64,000 nt of DNA from Alicyclobacillus fastidiosus (GTDB lineage Bacteria > Bacillota > Bacilli > Alicyclobacillales > Alicyclobacillaceae), in contig NZ_CP104067.1 of assembly GCF_026651875.1 (NCBI RefSeq), forward strand, positions 744,001 through 808,000. Reading direction: 5' to 3'. The notes below the pieces were generated by a model. The model was given only the letters and a program-made list of their open reading frames with translations. It made no database searches and was not told the DNA's origin. The translations under genes and the position numbers were made by a program. Of the stretch, positions 20,843 to 29,550 are shown piece after piece. Position 1 is the first letter of the stretch. Each line of letters opens with the position of its first letter.

Positions 20843-22270
20843 TTAGAGATCCAGATACAGGTGAAATTCATACGGGTGTGGGCGCAAGTTCATCGGTTCG
20901 ATCTCGGTGGACTTCTTCAACTGAATCCAGTTGTAGATGAAATCCTTGCTAAACACGCCACCCTCGAGAAGGTATTCGTGGTCTGCTTCCAAAGCGGCCA
21001 GGACATTGTCGAAGGACGACGGTACGGCCTGGATCTTTGCTTTGTCTTCGTCGGAAAGCTCGTAGATATTCTTGTCGAAGGGACCGAAGCCGAGCTCGGT
21101 CGGATCGAGTTGGCGGCGGATGCCGTCGAGACCAGCCATGAGCATCGCTGCGAAGGCCAGATATGGGTTTGCGGTGGCGTCTGGGGTCCGGAATTCGATG
21201 CGAGCCGCCTTCGGCGAAATCGCCGCGACCGGAACGCGAACGGCAGCGCTGCGGTTTCCTTTAGAGAATACCAAGTTGACAGGCGCTTCGTAGCCTGGGA
21301 CCAATCGCTTGTACGAGTTGGTGCTGGGATTTGAGAACGCGAGAAGGCTTGGTGCGTGGTAGAGGATGCCGGCGATGTAGTGGCGTGCGAGATCGCTCAG
21401 TTTGCCGTATCCTTGTTCGTCGTAGAACAGTGGTACCCCGTCTTGGAATAGGCTTTGGTGCACGTGCATGCCGGAACCGTTGTCGCCAAAGAGCGGCTTT
21501 GGCATGAAGGTGGCCACTTTGCCGTTGCGGCGTGCGACCTGGCGCACAATATATTTGTACAGCATCGTGTTGTCAGCCGTTTTGGTCAGCGTATCAAAGC
21601 GGAAGTTAATTTCTGATTGGCCCGCGGTAGCCACTTCGTGGTGGTGACGCTCCACGCGAATGCCTGCATTCATCAGTTCTTTGACGATATCGGTTCGGAT
21701 ATCGTGCAGTGCATCCGTTGGGGGAACCGGGAAGTAGCCGCCTTTGTTCTTCACCTTGTAGGCGAGGTTTGGACCATTTTGTGCACTGCCTGTGTTCCAG
21801 ACCGCTTCTTCGGAGTCGAGTGCGTAGAATGAGGTTTCAGGAGAAGAGTGGAAGCGTACGTCGTCGAAGAGGAAGAATTCGAGTTCTGGACCAAAGAAGG
21901 CAGTATTTGCAATGCCGCTGTCAATCAGATATTGTTCAGCTTTCTCAGCGATATATCGGGGGTCGCGGTCGTAGCGGATGCCAGAAGGGTCATACACTTG
22001 ACACTGAAGGGTGAGGGTGGGGACGCTGAAGAAGGGATCGACGTAGGCGGTGTCCAACACGGGGCGCATGACCATGTCGCTTTCTTCAATGCCTTTAAAC
22101 CCTTGGATACTCGATCCGTCAAACGGTGCACCAACTTCAAGCAATTCGTCCGTCACTTCCACGGCCGGAATGGTAACATGGTGTTGACGGCCGGCTGGAT
22201 CGACAATTCGAAAGTCGATCATCTCTATCTGTTTGGATTGAATGAGATCTAAGATTTCCTGGGTGTTCAC
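20843..22270 (-). CDS. glnA: Glutamine synthetase, type I beta-like
   Basis: Makes glutamine from glutamate, ammonia and ATP. The 475-residue protein has all GS-I signatures: APFDGSSIQGF, GPELEFFLFDD, NGSGMHVHQSL, and NRSAAVRVP. Its C-terminus reads FDKNIYELSDEDK then HPYEFHLYLDL, as in the long beta subtype regulated by adenylylation, with a tyrosine at the modification position. It lacks the QYMSQY-type ending of the Bacillus alpha enzyme. GTG 22270 lies eight bases after AAGGAG. It is monocistronic, with its own promoter, a GlnR-like box and a terminator. No glnR gene lies next to it, unlike the usual Bacilli arrangement. Confidence 0.93.
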   Translation of the reverse strand: MNTQEILDLIQSKQIEMIDFRIVDPAGRQHHVTIPAVEVTDELLEVGAPFDGSSIQGFKGIEESDMVMRPVLDTAYVDPFFSVPTLTLQCQVYDPSGIRYDRDPRYIAEKAEQYLIDSGIANTAFFGPELEFFLFDDVRFHSSPETSFYALDSEEAVWNTGSAQNGPNLAYKVKNKGGYFPVPPTDALHDIRTDIVKELMNAGIRVERHHHEVATAGQSEINFRFDTLTKTADNTMLYKYIVRQVARRNGKVATFMPKPLFGDNGSGMHVHQSLFQDGVPLFYDEQGYGKLSDLARHYIAGILYHAPSLLAFSNPSTNSYKRLVPGYEAPVNLVFSKGNRSAAVRVPVAAISPKAARIEFRTPDATANPYLAFAAMLMAGLDGIRRQLDPTELGFGPFDKNIYELSDEDKAKIQAVPSSFDNVLAALEADHEYLLEGGVFSKDFIYNWIQLKKSTEIEPMNLRPHPYEFHLYLDL

Positions 22271-22324
22271 TGACTACACTCCTTCATCGAGAATTCGATG
22301 TGTCTCTATAAACAACTCGTAATG

Positions 22325-22378
22325 ATCATATGAATTCTGACAGGTGGTCGTCAATACAATTTGTCAGGTTTTCTGACG
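22325..22378 (-). promoter_or_regulatory. glnA promoter with GlnR/TnrA-like box
   Basis: On the minus strand TTGACG (22349-22354) and TATGAT (22325-22330) are 18 bases apart. Seven bases upstream of the -35, 22362-22378 read TGTCA, seven bases, TGACG, one mismatch from the GlnR/TnrA consensus TGTNA-N7-TNACA. The box also lies 37 bases before the divergent hydrolase gene and could control both. Confidence 0.5.
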
Positions 22379-22414
22379 TGATTCGACATAAATCTGCACA
22401 GGAGGCGTTCACGA

Positions 22415-23176
22415 ATGCAACGTGCCGTCACATTAGAAATTGATGGAATGACCCTTCGGGGCATGGAGCACGTTCCGGACACCGCATCCGAAGAACCTGT
22501 TCCCGCAGTCATCTTGCTACATGGATTTACGGGCACCAAGTTGGAGCCCCACCGGATCTTTCTCAAGATCAGCCGCGCACTGGAAGAACGCGGCATCGCG
22601 TCGTTTCGCTTCGACTTTATGGGCAGCGGGGAAAGTGACGGAAATTTCGAAGATATGACAGCATCACTGGAAATTCGCGACGCAAAGGCAATTCTCGAGA
22701 TGGTGCGCAACGACAGTCGGATTCTCCCTGACCAGGTCAGCCTCTTGGGGCTCAGCATGGGCGGATTTGTCGCCGGCATCACGGCGGGAGATCTGGGGGA
22801 TGCGGTAAATAAGCTGATTCTTCTGGCACCCGCAGGCAACTTGCGCGATATTATTCAGGCCGCGGCCGCTCAAAACGGGGTGCGCAGCGACGTACCGTAC
22901 TTTGACCAGGGCGGAAACCTCGTGGGGCGCTGTTTGTACGACGACGTGCTGGAGATAGACGGGTTTGAGCGCGCCAAGCCATTTCGAGGCCCGGTTCTCC
23001 TCCTTCACGGTACAGCAGATGGCACCGTTCCGTATCAGGTGTCGGAAAAGTACCGCGCCGAGGTGTTTGGTGAGCGTGCTATACTACGCCTGATCGATGG
23101 AGCGGACCACACGTTTAACAGCACTCCCTGGGAACGGGAAGTGATTCGCGAGATCGTGACTTTTATGACGAAGTGA
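22415..23176 (+). CDS. Alpha/beta hydrolase (esterase-like)
   Basis: A 253-residue serine hydrolase of the group that includes cinnamoyl and feruloyl esterases. The oxyanion-hole motif is LLHGFTGTKLE, the nucleophile serine sits in LLGLSMGG, the acid in LHGTADGTVP, and the histidine in GADHTF. No signal peptide, so intracellular. AGGAGG precedes the ATG at a good distance. It is divergent from glnA and followed by proC. The natural substrate is unknown. Confidence 0.87.
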   Translation: MQRAVTLEIDGMTLRGMEHVPDTASEEPVPAVILLHGFTGTKLEPHRIFLKISRALEERGIASFRFDFMGSGESDGNFEDMTASLEIRDAKAILEMVRNDSRILPDQVSLLGLSMGGFVAGITAGDLGDAVNKLILLAPAGNLRDIIQAAAAQNGVRSDVPYFDQGGNLVGRCLYDDVLEIDGFERAKPFRGPVLLLHGTADGTVPYQVSEKYRAEVFGERAILRLIDGADHTFNSTPWEREVIREIVTFMTK

Positions 23177-23283
23177 CACGAGTGCCATCGTAGATCACCT
23201 GTCGTCACCGCGTGGACAAAGAGTGCACGGTTCGACAGCGGGTACCACCGCCGAGCGTGCGAGAGCTAGGAGGAGAGAGAAAC

Positions 23284-24102
23284 GTGGACAAAATTTTTGT
23301 ATTGGGTGCCGGTGCGATGGCGGAATCCTTCATCAAGGGTGTGTCGCAAGACCCGGATTTCGCCGTGGATCACATTTACGTGATCAACCGCCATCGACCA
23401 GAACGACTTGTCGAATTGCAAAGGGTGTACGGTGTGACACCCGCGTCCTCGATGGAGGAAGCACGGGGCGCGAACGTCATCGTGCTCACCGTGAAGCCGT
23501 ATGACGTCCGCGCAGCGTTGCGGGAGTTGTTACCTTATTTGGATGGACAGATCATCATCTCATTTGCCGCCGGCATTCCCATTTCATTTATGGAGGAAAT
23601 CACAGAGCGCCGTGCACACGTGATCCGAACGATGCCGAACGTGCCAGTTGCGGTACTCGAAGGTGCGATTGCGATGGCCGTCGGCGAGAGCGTGGACGCG
23701 AAGAGCGTCGATGTAGCGAAACGCCTACTAGAAAAACTCGGAATAGTCGTAGAACTGGCAGAGGAGTTGATGGATGCTGCCACCGCCTTTTCTGGCAGTG
23801 GCCCTGGGTTTGTCAGCTACTTCCTCGAGGCGATGGAAGACGCCGCCGTGGGACTCGGCTTTTCAGCGGAAATGGCGAGACAGCTGCTGATTCAAACTGT
23901 GGTTGGAACCGCCAAGGTACTCGAGGAGTGGGGCCTGAGCCCGGCGGAACTAAAGGCACGGGTCACATCGCCAAACGGGACGACGCACGCTGGACTCACC
24001 GTGCTAGCGGACAGGGGAATGGGTGAAGCCATCGCTCATGCGCTCGTCGAAGCGAAGCGGCGTTCGAAAGAGATGGGGGAACAGTTCACGAAAGAGAGCT
24101 AG
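23284..24102 (+). CDS. proC: Pyrroline-5-carboxylate reductase
   Basis: Last step of proline synthesis: reduces pyrroline-5-carboxylate with NADPH. The 272-residue protein has an N-terminal Rossmann motif (FVLGAGAMAESF), the substrate-site segment FSGSGPGFVSYFLEAMED and the family signature TSPNGTTHAGLTVL near the C-terminus. GTG 23284 follows AGGAGGAGAGAG. The frame extends upstream to 23212, but those residues are outside the family. It lies 107 bases after the hydrolase and may share its transcript. Confidence 0.93.
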   Translation: MDKIFVLGAGAMAESFIKGVSQDPDFAVDHIYVINRHRPERLVELQRVYGVTPASSMEEARGANVIVLTVKPYDVRAALRELLPYLDGQIIISFAAGIPISFMEEITERRAHVIRTMPNVPVAVLEGAIAMAVGESVDAKSVDVAKRLLEKLGIVVELAEELMDAATAFSGSGPGFVSYFLEAMEDAAVGLGFSAEMARQLLIQTVVGTAKVLEEWGLSPAELKARVTSPNGTTHAGLTVLADRGMGEAIAHALVEAKRRSKEMGEQFTKES

Positions 24103-24130
24103 AGGATGCACACCGCGCCGCCGGGCGACG

Positions 24131-24616
24131 TCAGTGCTCTGTGTGTCCGTGAATGAGTCGAATGACGTGATGGAGGACGGGTCGAACGACGTCGAAACAC
24201 TCTTCCACAGCTTTGGGACTCCCCGGAAAATTTACGATCAGCGTCCGATTGGAAACGCCCACCACCTGTCGGGACGTCATGGCCATCGGCGTCTTTTCCA
24301 GGGTTTTCATGCGCATCGCCTCGGCCATTCCGGGAATTTCACGGTCGATGACCTCAAGGGTGGCCTCTGGCGTCACGTCCCGGGGGCCGAGGCCGGTTCC
24401 TCCTGTGGTGACGATCAAGTCTACGTCGGGCGCCGCGGCAAAACCGGCTAAACTGCTGGCGATCATCGCTTTGTCGTCCGGTAGAACTTCGGTCTGGATC
24501 ACATCGAACTCTGAATCTCGTAAGAGCGCAGCGAGGCGTTGACCGCTCGTGTCTAGACGTTTTCCCTGGTGAGCCCCGTCGCTCAGGGTGATGACGACTG
24601 CTTTATACGTGGTCAC
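24131..24616 (-). CDS. Molybdenum cofactor protein MogA/MoaB
   Basis: A 161-residue molybdopterin adenylyltransferase-type protein, which activates molybdopterin by adenylylation before metal insertion. Motifs: VVITLSDGAHQGKRLDTSG, the family signature TTGGTGLGPRDVTPEAT, and SRQVVGVSNRTLIVNFPGSP. GTG 24616 lies ten bases behind AAAGGAG. Convergent with proC (28-base gap) and divergent from the dienelactone hydrolase. The other cofactor genes are not in this window, but the YiiM-like MOSC protein at 6.5 kb would use the product. Confidence 0.87.
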   Translation of the reverse strand: MTTYKAVVITLSDGAHQGKRLDTSGQRLAALLRDSEFDVIQTEVLPDDKAMIASSLAGFAAAPDVDLIVTTGGTGLGPRDVTPEATLEVIDREIPGMAEAMRMKTLEKTPMAMTSRQVVGVSNRTLIVNFPGSPKAVEECFDVVRPVLHHVIRLIHGHTEH

Positions 24617-24722
24617 AGGCCCCACACTCCTTTGAACTGAGGTTGTTAGAAGCATATCATATGGCAGTTTTCTTTTTGAATGTCGCCAGGCTTGTGAGAA
24701 AATAGACAAAGGAGGTGTTCAT

Positions 24723-25538
24723 ATGGCACTACATACTGAGTGGATTCGTTATGGTCGAGACAATTTGTATTCGGGATATCTCGCGAAGCCAGAGCGGGCC
24801 CAGGACGGACAGCCGGCAGTCGTGGTATTTCAGGAAATTTGGGGTGTTGACGAGCATATTCAGGATGTTACACGCCGTTTCGCACAAGCGGGATACGTCG
24901 CGTTCGCCCCAGATTTGTACGCGGAAAACGGTGAGCGCCGCGCAGGGCTCGACGGACAAAGCATCGAGGTCGTCAAGCGGTTTCTCGAAAGCGTGCCCCC
25001 AGCTGTCTGGCATGACGCTGGCGCGCGCGACGAGGCAATGGCGAAGTTGCCAGAACCACAACAGTCGACTGTCCGCAACACATTCGGAACCTTGTTTGGT
25101 GGACTCAACCTTTCGGCGTACGAGCAACAGTTAGCGTCTACGACAGACTTTATCCGCAATGAGTACACTGCTACAAAGGGTCAGCCAGTCGTCTCTGTGG
25201 GGTTCTGTATGGGCGGCGCATTGAGCGCAATTCTAGCTTCCATCGATCCCAATCTCGCTGGCGCCGCTATCTTCTACGGTCGAGCGCCCTCCGATGATCA
25301 AATTGCCCAGATTTCGTGTCCGGTACGCGGGTTCTACGGTGCACTAGACGAGGGGATCACCAAGGGTGTCCCCGATTTTGCACAGAAGATGAAGGATGCG
25401 GGCAAGACGTATTCCTACAAGGTGTACGACAACGCACACCACGCGTTTTTCAATGATACGCGCGCGTCTTATAATCCACCTGCGGCTCGCGCCGCATTTG
25501 CGGAGGTTCTCTCCTTCTTTGACGAAGTGACGCGCTAA
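24723..25538 (+). CDS. Dienelactone hydrolase family protein
   Basis: A 271-residue alpha/beta hydrolase with a cysteine nucleophile in VGFCMGGALS, the aspartate around GALDEG and the histidine in NAHHAFFND, the Cys-Asp-His triad of carboxymethylenebutenolidase-type enzymes. VVVFQEIWGVDEHIQDV is the N-terminal family pattern with the triad-supporting glutamate. AGGAGG is seven bases before the ATG. No aromatic-degradation genes adjoin, so the substrate is open. Confidence 0.88.
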   Translation: MALHTEWIRYGRDNLYSGYLAKPERAQDGQPAVVVFQEIWGVDEHIQDVTRRFAQAGYVAFAPDLYAENGERRAGLDGQSIEVVKRFLESVPPAVWHDAGARDEAMAKLPEPQQSTVRNTFGTLFGGLNLSAYEQQLASTTDFIRNEYTATKGQPVVSVGFCMGGALSAILASIDPNLAGAAIFYGRAPSDDQIAQISCPVRGFYGALDEGITKGVPDFAQKMKDAGKTYSYKVYDNAHHAFFNDTRASYNPPAARAAFAEVLSFFDEVTR

Positions 25539-25582
25539 ATGGAAGATGCTGTGCCCGCAGGCGGAATTTGCCGAGCGGACAA

Positions 25583-25611
25583 AAAAGGGGCCGGGTGCAT
25601 TGCACCCGGCC
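25583..25611 (-). terminator. Terminator, mainly for the minus strand
   Basis: GGCCGGGTGCA/TTGCACCCGGCC stem at 25589-25611 with a T-run on the minus side (A-run at 25581-25586 on the plus strand). It would end the HTH-TPR regulator transcript and perhaps also the plus-strand hydrolase. The remaining bases up to 25798 show nothing else. Confidence 0.7.
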
Positions 25612-25798
25612 AATTATGGTTCTTCAGAGGATGCAGCAGTTCAAAGCGTGTGACGGGAGCCAGCCCGGCAGTGATCACCACAACATGGCCGTACCCATCC
25701 AACTCGCTTCACAATTCGACCTGTCCACCTTATCTTCCTGCCGAACTTTTTATGATAAATAATCATCTTCAAAGGTTGTGATGATGGCAATTTAAGAC

Positions 25799-27139
25799 CT
25801 AAATTGCCGATTGGCGGTCGATTTTCTCGAAATATGAATCATAAAACGGTAGATTGTCGATTAAGTTGGTAAACATACTATTTTTACGCACGTACGTTCG
25901 GTAGGCATCCAGCGCCGCCTGCATGTATTCCTTCGAGTCTTCCTTCGCATCGACATCCTGTTCGAGCAGGTGAGCAATGCACTCCGCTGCCAACGCGTGG
26001 AGGATGTGATGACTGGTCTGGCTCGTGATCTGGAACGCTTTGTGGGCCGCATGCAGGCGCTCCTTCGCATCGCTCAACAATTGAACATGCATCAGGTAGA
26101 ACTGCGTCAGATTATGGGTGTCGTTTGCAGATTCGGCCGCACGGATGCCCAGGCTTACGTAAGACAACGCCTCTTCGCGACGGCCGGCCTGGATAGCCAA
26201 ATAGGTTTTGATGCGGTAAATGTCAGCTTGGCACAAGAAGTCGTACGCGGGTACGGTCGAGATGGCTGTCTGTGAATACGATGTCGCCTCCTCGTGTTGA
26301 CCAAGCAGAGCACACACTTCGGCGAGCGTCGTCGCGATTCTGCTCTTGTCCTCCGGAACGGTACTCCAACGGGACAACACGTCGTAGGCCGTGCAGAGCG
26401 ATTTCTTTGCTTCTTCCAACATCCCTAACCGCTGTTGAATGGTCCCCAACAGACCGAGCGAACTTCCTTGGTTCAGAAAGTCGTTCATCCTGTGGAAAAT
26501 CTCCACGGACCTTGAAGCATACCAGAGTGCGAGCACTTGAACGTCCAGATACGTATAGGCGTAACCGAGATTGTATGCTACGCGCCCTTGCAACGATTCA
26601 GTGAGGGCGTCACGGTGTTCATCTGCCTTGCGCAACCAGTGCTCTGCGTCTTCGAACCGATGCTCGAAGAGCAGCGAACTGCCGAGGTAGAAGTACGCCT
26701 CTGCGAGTAGCCCACGTCGGTAAACATGATGAATAATCAGGTGACATAATTCCTTTACTTGTTCAAAACTCCGCGTGTAATAATAGTGATGACAGAGTTG
26801 TGACGCAATTCTCTCATGGGCCGGTTGCCATCTTCCGCGATGATTGACGAGGATGCTCATTAAATCCTCTTCGTTGTGAGATGACACGTGAAAGTGGTCG
26901 AGGGTATTGTTCTCTAACCCTTCTGCGTATCGTTTTAGTAGGGCATCGTCAAGGCGATTTGCAATCAGATCTAGGACGTCTGGAGGTGGGAGTTGGCGCC
27001 CGCTCTCGATGAGGCTGATCATCGACTGGCTGCCCACACCATTGGCTAGCTCGTGTTGAGATAACCGTCTACTTTTTCGCAATTCTCGCACTCTGTGACC
27101 AATGATGAGACAGAGAAATTCGCGCTCAGCTTCTGTCAA
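25799..27139 (-). CDS. HTH-TPR regulator, RRNPP-type peptide receptor candidate
   Basis: A 446-residue protein: an XRE helix-turn-helix at residues 10-65 (VRELRKSRRLSQHELANGV, SQSMISLIESGRQLP), then only helical repeats (about residues 95-430) with TPR-like spacing, such as GLLAEAYFYLGSSLLFEHRF and RVAYNLGYAYTYL. This is the layout of NprR, PlcR and related Gram-positive cytoplasmic receptors for imported signalling peptides. TTG 27139 follows AGGAGGT. Head-to-head with it, 45 bases away, starts a 47-residue exported-peptide gene (27185-27328), the arrangement seen for Rgg-SHP pairs. The cognate relationship is inference; the architecture and location are seen directly. Confidence 0.85.
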   Translation of the reverse strand: MTEAEREFLCLIIGHRVRELRKSRRLSQHELANGVGSQSMISLIESGRQLPPPDVLDLIANRLDDALLKRYAEGLENNTLDHFHVSSHNEEDLMSILVNHRGRWQPAHERIASQLCHHYYYTRSFEQVKELCHLIIHHVYRRGLLAEAYFYLGSSLLFEHRFEDAEHWLRKADEHRDALTESLQGRVAYNLGYAYTYLDVQVLALWYASRSVEIFHRMNDFLNQGSSLGLLGTIQQRLGMLEEAKKSLCTAYDVLSRWSTVPEDKSRIATTLAEVCALLGQHEEATSYSQTAISTVPAYDFLCQADIYRIKTYLAIQAGRREEALSYVSLGIRAAESANDTHNLTQFYLMHVQLLSDAKERLHAAHKAFQITSQTSHHILHALAAECIAHLLEQDVDAKEDSKEYMQAALDAYRTYVRKNSMFTNLIDNLPFYDSYFEKIDRQSAI

Positions 27140-27152
27140 AGTGATTACCTCC

Positions 27153-27159
27153 TGATACT
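27153..27159 (+). promoter_or_regulatory. Weak candidate -10 for the peptide gene
   Basis: TGATACT in the 45-base gap between the two divergent start codons could be the -10 of the peptide gene, with no good -35. Because the gap is so short, the upstream promoter elements of each gene must lie inside the other's leader or coding region. Confidence 0.25.
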
Positions 27160-27184
27160 TAAATGAAGAGGAAGTGGTCTAAGG

Positions 27185-27328
27185 GTGAAAAAGACATCTG
27201 TTCTTCTGCTTACGAGCTTCGCAATCGTTGCGGCCGTGCTGGTTGTGGTCGGCGTGATCCAGCCAGACGGAACGCCGCCAACACCACTGCAGCCGCTGAT
27301 GGCCGCAAGCCTATTTCATTTGTTTTAA
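27185..27328 (+). CDS. 47-residue exported peptide, candidate signalling pro-peptide
   Basis: GTG start behind GAGGAAG at ten bases, stop TAA at 27326, and an intrinsic terminator nine bases later: a complete short gene. The product has two lysines, a hydrophobic stretch of about 20 residues (TSVLLLTSFAIVAAVLVVVG), a short proline-rich linker (PDGTPPTPLQPL) and a hydrophobic end, MAASLFHLF. That is the plan of PapR/NprX/Phr pre-peptides, which are exported, trimmed and re-imported as a C-terminal oligopeptide. The mature signal would come from the last 5-10 residues. A membrane-inserted regulator or toxin-like peptide is the alternative. The frame was found by direct translation; it does not resemble a peptide I know. 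Confidence 0.6.
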   Translation: MKKTSVLLLTSFAIVAAVLVVVGVIQPDGTPPTPLQPLMAASLFHLF

Positions 27329-27336
27329 TGTCAGGA

Positions 27337-27364
27337 AGTCGCGGGCATGCGCTCGCGGCTTTTA
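27337..27364 (+). terminator. Terminator of the peptide gene
   Basis: Arms GTCGCGGGC (27338-27346) and GCTCGCGGC (27351-27359) with G-U pairs, followed by TTTTATTT. It directly follows the 47-residue peptide frame, supporting that as a discrete transcription unit. Bases 27365-27610 hold no gene. Confidence 0.75.
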
Positions 27365-27617
27365 TTTACACCTTTTTCATATCGCTCATCATTCCACAAC
27401 TGTGGAATTCGACAGTTCATTATTTTCTCTATTTATGATCGATAATCCTTTTTCCCTCCCGCATCCCCCTGCGGGTTCCGCCCAGCGAAGTCGACCTGAC
27501 CATTTCGTGTGGGGTAAAATTACCCAAAGATAAATTTGGAGTCTAGATTTCTGTATTTCACCATAATCTCCTATCAGGCGGTAGGGACTTGCGGTTCCAT
27601 AACTTACCGGGGAATTG

Positions 27618-27626
27618 TGCTATCAT
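27618..27626 (+). promoter_or_regulatory. Extended -10 promoter of pgcA
   Basis: TG, one base, TATCAT (27621-27626), 46 bases before the GTG start. No strong -35 is visible. Confidence 0.4.
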
Positions 27627-27671
27627 GGACCCATACACGCTTCGTATGTTCGTATGATGGAGGGCAATGCT

Positions 27672-29411
27672 GTGACAGATCAAATCGATGCCATGAGCCG
27701 CTATGAGCAGTGGCTCAAGCAACCTCATTTAGCGAGTGACATCCAATCGGAACTTGAAGAAATTCGGGGCAACTCATCGGAAATTGGAGCCCGTTTCGGG
27801 TCGGACCTCGACTTTGGCACCGGCGGTTTGCGCGGCGTGATGGGCGCGGGCCTCAACCGCATGAATATCTACACCGTTCGCCGTGCGACGCGCGGTCTAG
27901 CCGAACACCTTCTCGCGAAAGGCGACCACGCAGCCAGTCGCGGCGTCGCGATAGGCTACGATTGTCGCCATAACTCCGCGTTGTTTGCAAGCGTTGCCGG
28001 GCGCACACTCGCTGCTGCGGGCATCAAAGCGTATGTTTCGCCGGTCTTGTGCCCCACGCCAGAACTCTCATTCGCTGTACGCACGCTGGGTGCGATGGCA
28101 GGTATCATGATCACGGCGAGCCACAATCCACCTGAATACAACGGATACAAGGCCTATAACGAGCATGGTGGACAGGTTCTGGAAGACGATGCGGCCGACA
28201 TCCGTTCGCGCATGCTGGCCATTGATGACATCTTCGGTGTGCCGATCATGGACGAGGATGAGGCCACCGCGGCTGGTCTACTCATCACGACCCCCATCGA
28301 TGTACGACATGCATTTCTCAAACAGGTTGTTCACCTCGTTCGCGACATCAGCGTCGGGGATGAAGCGAGACACCAACTCGGCGTGGTCTATACACCACTT
28401 CATGGCACTGGATTGGTACCCGTGCGCGAGACCTTCCAGGCGGCTGGATACACGGATGTCCATGTGTTAGATGCGCAGGCGGAACCAAACGGGGACTTCC
28501 CGACCGTGAAAAGTCCCAATCCGGAGGAGCCAGAGGCATTGGAAATGGCGATTCAAGCGGCGCTTGCACGAGGCGCAGACCTCGTGATGGGGACCGACCC
28601 GGACGGGGACAGGGTTGGCATCGCCGTGCGGACAAGGTCTGATCAGATGCAATTGTTGACAGGAAATCAGGTGGGTGCGCTTTTAGTCGATTACATGTGC
28701 ACAAAGTTCGCCGAACAGCGGCACGTGTCCGCTCCCATTGTCTTTAAAACGATTGTGACGTCCGAATTCGGTGCGGAAATCGCGCGGAGTGCAGGCATTG
28801 CCGTCGAGGAGACGCTAACCGGCTTTAAGTACATCGGAGATCGGATTACGGCGTATGAACGCACGGGTGCACATGAACTCCTCGTCGGATATGAGGAGAG
28901 TTACGGCTATCTGATCGCTCCTATCGTCCGGGACAAGGATGCGGTTCAAACTTGTCTCGCGATTGCCGAAATGGCCGCGTTTCATCGCCAAAACGGCCTC
29001 ACTCTGGTGGAACGCCTCGAGGCGCTCTACAAGACGTACGGGTACTTCCGGGAAGAGTTGGTGAGTGTGGCGCTGGACGGTGAAGACGGGGTGGAGCGCA
29101 TGCACAAAGCACTGGCAGATCTCCGCCAAGCGCCGCTTGCGGTTCCGGGGATGGAGCTGAACTTCGTCGAGGATTACCTGACGGGAGTTCGGCATTACGT
29201 CGGGAGCGAACAAAGTGACGAACCGCTCACGCTGCCCAAGTCGGACGTGCAGAAATTCGTCTTCAAGACGGGTGAATGGGCAGCTATTCGGCCATCTGGT
29301 ACGGAGCCGAAGATGAAGGTATACGCAGCTGTTCGCGGTGAAAGCCACGACGATGCGAAACGGCGATTAGCAGAACTCGTGGCTGCAGTCGACCAGCGCA
29401 TTCGCGTCTAA
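27672..29411 (+). CDS. pgcA: Phosphoglucomutase / phospho-sugar mutase
   Basis: Interconverts glucose-1-phosphate and glucose-6-phosphate for cell-envelope and storage sugars. The 579-residue protein has all four domains of the alpha-D-phosphohexomutases: active-site serine in TASHNPPEYNGYKAY, metal loop GTDPDGDRVGIA, sugar loop GYEESYGYL, and phosphate loop RPSGTEPKMKVY. GTG 27672 follows GGAGGG by seven bases; the longer frame from 27615 lies across the promoter. Single gene with its own terminator. Together with zwf at 59.6 kb it feeds glucose-6-phosphate metabolism. Confidence 0.92.
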   Translation: MTDQIDAMSRYEQWLKQPHLASDIQSELEEIRGNSSEIGARFGSDLDFGTGGLRGVMGAGLNRMNIYTVRRATRGLAEHLLAKGDHAASRGVAIGYDCRHNSALFASVAGRTLAAAGIKAYVSPVLCPTPELSFAVRTLGAMAGIMITASHNPPEYNGYKAYNEHGGQVLEDDAADIRSRMLAIDDIFGVPIMDEDEATAAGLLITTPIDVRHAFLKQVVHLVRDISVGDEARHQLGVVYTPLHGTGLVPVRETFQAAGYTDVHVLDAQAEPNGDFPTVKSPNPEEPEALEMAIQAALARGADLVMGTDPDGDRVGIAVRTRSDQMQLLTGNQVGALLVDYMCTKFAEQRHVSAPIVFKTIVTSEFGAEIARSAGIAVEETLTGFKYIGDRITAYERTGAHELLVGYEESYGYLIAPIVRDKDAVQTCLAIAEMAAFHRQNGLTLVERLEALYKTYGYFREELVSVALDGEDGVERMHKALADLRQAPLAVPGMELNFVEDYLTGVRHYVGSEQSDEPLTLPKSDVQKFVFKTGEWAAIRPSGTEPKMKVYAAVRGESHDDAKRRLAELVAAVDQRIRV

Positions 29412-29427
29412 ATCAGCTGTACGCGCG

Positions 29428-29471
29428 GGGGCTAACCTCCAGGAGGCATACCTGGAGGTTAGCCCCTTTTT
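29428..29471 (+). terminator. Strong terminator after pgcA
   Basis: A perfect 16-base stem, GGGGCTAACCTCCAGG with its complement, seven-base loop, then T5. Confidence 0.95.
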
Positions 29472-29550
29472 GACGCTCAGACCCGGGTCCGATAAACTGG
29501 AATATCATGTAACTGAAAACGAGATGTTGTTGAAGGAAACGGGTTAGGAG

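Noticed and set aside
27163-27438. 91-codon frame overlapping the small peptide gene
   Set aside because: It reads through the peptide terminator, has no membrane or family pattern, and its start has a worse ribosome site than GTG 27185.
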